From contig VEMY01000019.1 of assembly GCA_009711825.1 (NCBI GenBank), positions 1-64,000 of the forward strand: a stretch of DNA of 64,000 bases, in the 5' to 3' direction. The DNA comes from Bacillota bacterium (GTDB lineage Bacteria; Bacillota; Proteinivoracia; UBA4975; VEMY01). Position 1 is the stretch's first letter, and each line of letters starts with the position of its first letter. Below are positions 60,400-64,000 of this stretch, in pieces. Under the pieces are notes generated by a model. The model had not been told where the DNA came from, made no database searches, and saw only the letters and a program-made list of their open reading frames with translations. The translations under genes were made by a program, and so were the position numbers.

Positions 60400-62506
60400 G
60401 CTCATTTTGAATAGTCAGTTGAAAGCTCCAGTCCTGTTCCTTATTATTCTGGGGCTTTCATTTTTGATGGTGAATGTGGCGGGCGCGGAAAATTCTTTCC
60501 ATGAAATACACCCAACAGCAAAAAACGGGGTTCTCGACCTTACTGCCTGGGATTTAGATACTGATGGGATTGTTCCGCTGGAGGGACAATGGGAGTTCTA
60601 TTGGCAAGCGTTATTAGAGCCCGCTGACTTTGCTGATTCAAATGGCAGCCCGGAACTTATCAATGTTCCTGGCACCTGGAACCAGTATAAGGTCAATAAT
60701 GAGGCAATTGGCGGCATGGGCTATGCCACCTATAAATTATCGGTTGAGATCGATTCCCAGGACAGGTTGCTGGCTCTGAAAATTCCTCGAGTGTTTACGG
60801 CTTATACGCTCTGGATAAATGGCGAGCTCGCGGCCTCGGCTGGCAGTGTTGGCACCAGCAGGGAAAATTCCACCCCCAAATACCTGCCCCAGGTGGCCGT
60901 TTTTGATGCCGGTGAAGGTAAAGTTGAAATTGTAATGCAAGTTTCAAACTACCACCATCGCAGCGGCGGTGTGTTGGAGAACATCGGCTTTGGCCTGGAG
61001 GAACAAATCCTTGATGCCCGCTATCGGGCACTAGGTTTGGAGTTGTTTATCTTTGGTTGCCTCTTCATAATGGGGCTTTACCACTTGGGGCTATATGCCT
61101 TTCGGCGCAGTGAACTATCTTCGCTGGTGTTTGGCGTCTACTGCCTTGCCATTGGCATGCGAACACTGCTAGCGGGCGAAATATTTTTTATCTATCTCTG
61201 GCCCGGATTTAACTGGGAGGTTGCCCATAATTTGCAGACCCTGGCCTTTTACCTGGGGCTGCCCTTATTCGTTATGTTCATCCGCCTCATCTTTCCCCAG
61301 GATGTGCCCCTGCGGGCTGTACGTCTGGTCCAAGCCATCAGTCTCGCCTTCTCGCTGTTGGTGGTCTTCACGCCGGCGAGAATATTTACACACGTCAACC
61401 CCGCGTTCCAGATGTTCTTTCTGGCGACTATCCCCTACTTTGTTTACACTTTAATCCGGGCGATTCGCAATAAAAGACAAGGTGCTTTGGTAATTGGAAC
61501 TGGCGCCTTCGCCCTGATTCTTTCTACCGTCAATGACGTAATCTTTTTAAGCGTAATCATGAATGATTACCCCGCTCCCTTGTTGCGTGAAATTGTCACC
61601 AGAGGGAATCTGTCCTCACTGGGAATCTTGGCATTTGCGTTTGCCCAGGCCCTGGTTTTGGCGATGAAATTTAGTACGGCGTTCACCCGTGTCGAGGAAA
61701 TGTCGGCGGAAGTGCAGGAGCTCAACATAAATATGGAAGATAAGGTCGCCGAGCGCACTGCTGACCTGGAGAAATCCAATGAGGAACTTGATGAAGCATA
61801 TCGGGAACTGTTTAAACTGCAAAAATTCCGCCGTAATTTGCTGGCCAACATATCCCATGATCTGCGCAGCCCGATGACCACCATTAAAGGGTATGTCGAT
61901 GCAATCTTAGACGGGATGGTCAAGGATCCGAATGAACAACGCCGTTACCTGGAGGTCGTCCGGGAAAAATCCCTGGGCCTGGAGATCCTTACCCGGGAGT
62001 TATTTGAACTTGCTCGCCTGGAATCCAGAGAGGTAAATCTTGACCTTGGGGTTTTCTCAGCGGAAGAGATTGTCCAGGCCATTTACCTGAAGTACCGGTT
62101 GGATGCGGAAGCGAAAGGTATAAATCTCAGCTTAGATATCCCCGAACAAACACCGATAGTCAACGTTGACATCGAGCAAATTGCGCGGGTCTTCGACAAC
62201 TTAATTGCCAACTCAATCAGGCATAGCCCTGCCGGGGGCAGCATCACCATCGGCTACTTCGCCCAGGAAAACCAGGTGGTGTTTTCTGTGACCGATACGG
62301 GAGAAGGAATACAAGAAGCGGACCTGCCAAATATATTTGACCGTTTTTATAAGGGAGATAAATCGAGAACCGCTAGTTCCGGGGGCAGCGGCCTTGGCCT
62401 AGCGGTAGCGCGGGAAATTGTTGAATACCACGGCGGTAAAATTTGGGCCAGAAATAATCCTGGGGCTGGTAGCACCTTCGGCTTTTCACTCCCGGTGCAT
62501 CAGTGA
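60392..62506 (+). CDS. Sensor histidine kinase with 7TMR-DISM sensing module (704 aa)
   Basis: Signal/anchor, then an extracytoplasmic jelly-roll-like domain (WDLDTDGIVPLEGQWEFYWQALL...VPGTWNQY...GYATYKLSVEI...LWINGELAASAG, about 40-200), seven hydrophobic segments at about 220-430, a coiled coil, and the kinase core. The phospho-acceptor His lies in NISHDLRSPMTTIKG (about 490); the N box is NLIANSIRHSPAGG, G1 DTGEGI and G2 GGSGLGLAVAREIVE. 7TMR-DISM kinases have DISMED2-type domains resembling carbohydrate-binding folds, so a sugar or cell-wall signal is plausible. ATG at 60392, overlapping the response-regulator stop. Confidence 0.92.
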   Translation: MRRLILNSQLKAPVLFLIILGLSFLMVNVAGAENSFHEIHPTAKNGVLDLTAWDLDTDGIVPLEGQWEFYWQALLEPADFADSNGSPELINVPGTWNQYKVNNEAIGGMGYATYKLSVEIDSQDRLLALKIPRVFTAYTLWINGELAASAGSVGTSRENSTPKYLPQVAVFDAGEGKVEIVMQVSNYHHRSGGVLENIGFGLEEQILDARYRALGLELFIFGCLFIMGLYHLGLYAFRRSELSSLVFGVYCLAIGMRTLLAGEIFFIYLWPGFNWEVAHNLQTLAFYLGLPLFVMFIRLIFPQDVPLRAVRLVQAISLAFSLLVVFTPARIFTHVNPAFQMFFLATIPYFVYTLIRAIRNKRQGALVIGTGAFALILSTVNDVIFLSVIMNDYPAPLLREIVTRGNLSSLGILAFAFAQALVLAMKFSTAFTRVEEMSAEVQELNINMEDKVAERTADLEKSNEELDEAYRELFKLQKFRRNLLANISHDLRSPMTTIKGYVDAILDGMVKDPNEQRRYLEVVREKSLGLEILTRELFELARLESREVNLDLGVFSAEEIVQAIYLKYRLDAEAKGINLSLDIPEQTPIVNVDIEQIARVFDNLIANSIRHSPAGGSITIGYFAQENQVVFSVTDTGEGIQEADLPNIFDRFYKGDKSRTASSGGSGLGLAVAREIVEYHGGKIWARNNPGAGSTFGFSLPVHQ

Positions 62507-62533
62507 CGCTTGCCTTCGAATATAGAATTAAAA

Positions 62534-62570
62534 GACGCCTGCATCTCTAAAAATCGTGATGCAGGTGTTT
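62534..62570 (+). terminator. Hairpin after the histidine kinase gene
   Basis: CCTGCATC (62538-62545) pairs with GATGCAGG (62558-62565), extended by wobble pairs, then TTTCG. The stem resembles the terminator at 58663-58707 (shared CGCCTGCA), perhaps through duplication. Confidence 0.65.
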
Positions 62571-62597
62571 CGCAATATAGTTACTTCCCAGGCCTGA

Positions 62598-63179
62598 TTA
62601 TTTCCGGACGAGGGACCTGTCCCCCTGTCCGAAGGCTTGGAGGTTTAAGTCGCCGGTGCCGGCGGGGACGTTGGCGATGATCGCCTTTTCCCAAGCCTCG
62701 GCAGGCAAGGCCAGTTTGTCGGCCAGGGCACCGATGAGCACTGTGTTTACAAGGCGTTGATTGCCGAGCTTGCGGGCAATCTGAGGCGCCGGCACCAAGC
62801 GTACGTCATGGCCCTTGGCTTTAAATTGACCGGGAATATCTTCCGGATATTCTTCCTTTTCCAGCAATACCGGGGTGGGGAAAGCAGTGTAATCATTGAG
62901 GATCGCCGTCGACTCCGGCGCCAGATATTGCAGCCAGCGCAATCCTTCCAGCTGCTCCAGGGCCACCAGAATGTCGGCCTCACCCCGGGGAATTAAGGGC
63001 AAAAATCGCTGTGCGCCGATGCGCACCATCCCCCAGACAGCGCCGCCCCGTTGAGCCAAACCATACACATCGGATGAGCAAACCTCATGCCCCGCAAACA
63101 TAGCCGCCTGGGTTACCACCTGGGTAGCGAGGACAAGCCCCTGACCGCCAACACCAGCAAAAATAATATCTGCCTTCAT
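62598..63179 (-). CDS. iorB: Indolepyruvate oxidoreductase subunit beta, IorB (193 aa)
   Basis: Gamma-type subunit of a 2-oxoacid:ferredoxin oxidoreductase. Begins MKADIIFAGVGGQGLVLATQVV with the GVGGQG motif, continues with SSDVYGLAQRGGAVWGMVRIG, and GNQRLVNTVLIGALADKLAL. It works with IorA to convert aryl pyruvates (from aromatic amino acids) to aryl-acetyl-CoA. ATG overlaps the iorA stop by 4 nt (ATGA). The C-terminus, FGQGDRSLVRK, is encoded by the dispersed repeat (62605-62631), so the natural end may be altered. Confidence 0.9.
   Translation of the reverse strand: MKADIIFAGVGGQGLVLATQVVTQAAMFAGHEVCSSDVYGLAQRGGAVWGMVRIGAQRFLPLIPRGEADILVALEQLEGLRWLQYLAPESTAILNDYTAFPTPVLLEKEEYPEDIPGQFKAKGHDVRLVPAPQIARKLGNQRLVNTVLIGALADKLALPAEAWEKAIIANVPAGTGDLNLQAFGQGDRSLVRK
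62605..62631 (+). repeat. 27-bp dispersed repeat, copy at the 3' end of iorB
   Basis: Identical, in inverse orientation, to 48858-48884. It has partly palindromic ends (CGGAC...GTCCG) and a GGGACCTGTCCC centre. It overlaps the last residues of iorB, which therefore end in GQGDRSLVRK. Confidence 0.8.
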
Positions 63180-64000
63180 TGCGCTCCCCCCTTCACACGT
63201 TTGATGGCACCCACAGGACAGACCTGGGAACATACTGAACAACCAACGCACATGTCGCCGACAATAAACGATTTCTTTTCCTCGATGCCGGTGTACTTGC
63301 GCATGTGTATGGGCGGGCAGTTCACGCTAATGCAGGAGCGGCAATTGATACATATCTTGGGGTCGACATAGAATCTGGGTTCCCGGATTTTAAAGTTCAG
63401 GGCGCAGGGGCGGGTGGTGATAATCACCGAGAGTCCCGGACGCTTAATCTCTTCCCTGAATATGTTCAGGGCCTCTTTATACTTAAACTGATCTACTTCC
63501 CGCACGTTCTCGATGCCCATGGCGTTTAATATTGTCTTAAAGGACAGCCCCTTGCTATCCTCTTCCCGCTTAAGGACTCCGGTGCCGGCGTTGTCCTGGC
63601 CACCAGTCATCGCCGTGGTCCGGTTATCCATAATCACTAAGGTGATATTCCGCTGGGTATCCCGGAGGTTGACGAATCCGGGCAGGCCCGAATGGAAACC
63701 GGTGCCGTCGCCGATTATTGCCACCAGCGGTTTATCGTTGCCAATCTGATGATGCAGCTCTGCCATGCCCTTGACCATCCCCAGGCAGGCGCCCATGCTT
63801 ATATTGGTCTTGCTAACTTCAAAGGGTTCGAGAATGCCCAAAGAATAGCAACCGATATCGCCAATTACTGTCGGGCGCAAGCGCTTAAGTATGTGGAATA
63901 CCGGGCGATGGGGGCAGCCCGAGCAGAGGATCGGCGCCCGGGCAGGAATATCGGGTTCCGGTTGTTCTGCCTTTGGCCCTGAATCTACGAGCCCTGCCTG
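63176..64000 (-). CDS. iorA: Indolepyruvate ferredoxin oxidoreductase subunit alpha, IorA (C-terminal part)
   Basis: The frame is open from the window edge (64000) to the stop at 63176, giving 275 codons of the C-terminal third of IorA. Seen are the TPP-binding region (LCSGCPHRPVFHILKRLRPTVIGDIGCYSLG...MGACLGMVKG; GDGTGFHSGLPGFVNLRDTQRNITLVIMDN) and C-terminal 4Fe-4S ferredoxin motifs (CINCRSCISVNCPP and CVGCSVCSQVCPVGA). IorA carries the catalytic TPP and iron-sulfur clusters; the N-terminal domains lie outside the window. Followed by iorB in the same operon. Confidence 0.95.
   Translation of the reverse strand, partial: QAGLVDSGPKAEQPEPDIPARAPILCSGCPHRPVFHILKRLRPTVIGDIGCYSLGILEPFEVSKTNISMGACLGMVKGMAELHHQIGNDKPLVAIIGDGTGFHSGLPGFVNLRDTQRNITLVIMDNRTTAMTGGQDNAGTGVLKREEDSKGLSFKTILNAMGIENVREVDQFKYKEALNIFREEIKRPGLSVIITTRPCALNFKIREPRFYVDPKICINCRSCISVNCPPIHMRKYTGIEEKKSFIVGDMCVGCSVCSQVCPVGAIKRVKGGAQ

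Overview
The window looks like a chromosome segment of an anaerobic, low-to-mid GC Firmicute, most likely a clostridial lineage. This rests on gene content only: a Bacillus/Clostridium-type Y-family polymerase with YolD, a RsgA of the Firmicutes subtype, DUF1292, PadR-DUF2812, the MocA/YqeB/YqeC set for selenium-dependent molybdenum hydroxylases, BioY, IorAB, many TTG/GTG starts, strong AGGAGG ribosome binding sites and sigma-A-like promoters. No rRNA, tRNA, CRISPR array or prophage was seen.

Layout. 1-3240 (minus): a MacB-like ABC exporter pair (ATPase cut by the window edge). 3400-7284 (plus): rsgA behind a probable attenuator with a 10-codon leader peptide, a GNAT acetyltransferase, then a LexA-box-controlled Y-family polymerase with YolD. 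7300-14360: a Phd-Uma2 fusion, DUF1292, a methyltransferase, a frameshifted alpha/beta hydrolase, a small GIY-YIG-like protein, a MarR-ABC exporter operon and a frameshifted serine beta-lactamase-family gene downstream of recQ. 16190-17705: a 277-bp inverted-repeat element, a decayed lysO remnant and an intact lysO. 17760-25880: a GH127/DUF1680 hydrolase, a FeeM-like GNAT, bioY, a PadR regulator with a nonsense-interrupted DUF2812 target, a small membrane protein/XRE regulator pair with a symmetrical double operator, an NHL-repeat protein and an RluA pseudouridine synthase.

25950-37810 (minus) holds two adjacent units: (i) a signal-peptide membrane protein, ABC ATPase and ABC permease resembling a Gld-type system, ending at a terminator; (ii) a coiled-coil/Gly-Asp-repeat membrane protein, MoxR ATPase, DUF58 protein and two VWA membrane proteins. 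Together they look like an envelope-associated chaperone/transport complex. 37820-39975 (minus) encodes YqeC, YqeB (EF2563) and MocA. 40100-48890: a small membrane-anchored protein, a PDF-like/M3 oligopeptidase pair, a GNAT/ATP-grasp pair, a nucleobase permease (xanthine/uracil family), topoisomerase III, and a Nudix gene bracketed by inverted repeats.

48945-62510 is dominated by a multidomain surface protein of about 3182 residues (minus). Its promoter carries four 11-bp direct repeats just upstream of the -10, the arrangement expected for an OmpR/PhoB-type activator. About 1 kb further on lies an OmpR-type response regulator and a 7TMR-DISM histidine kinase, with an MTA/SAH nucleosidase between them. 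The window ends in iorB and the 3' part of iorA; the iorB C-terminus is encoded by a copy of the same dispersed repeat that flanks the Nudix gene.

Four genes within 9.3-23 kb are broken (two 1-nt frameshifts, one amber codon, one internal deletion). The deletion is clearly biological; the other three could be real decay or sequence error. All functions are inferred by reading the sequence; no database search was run.
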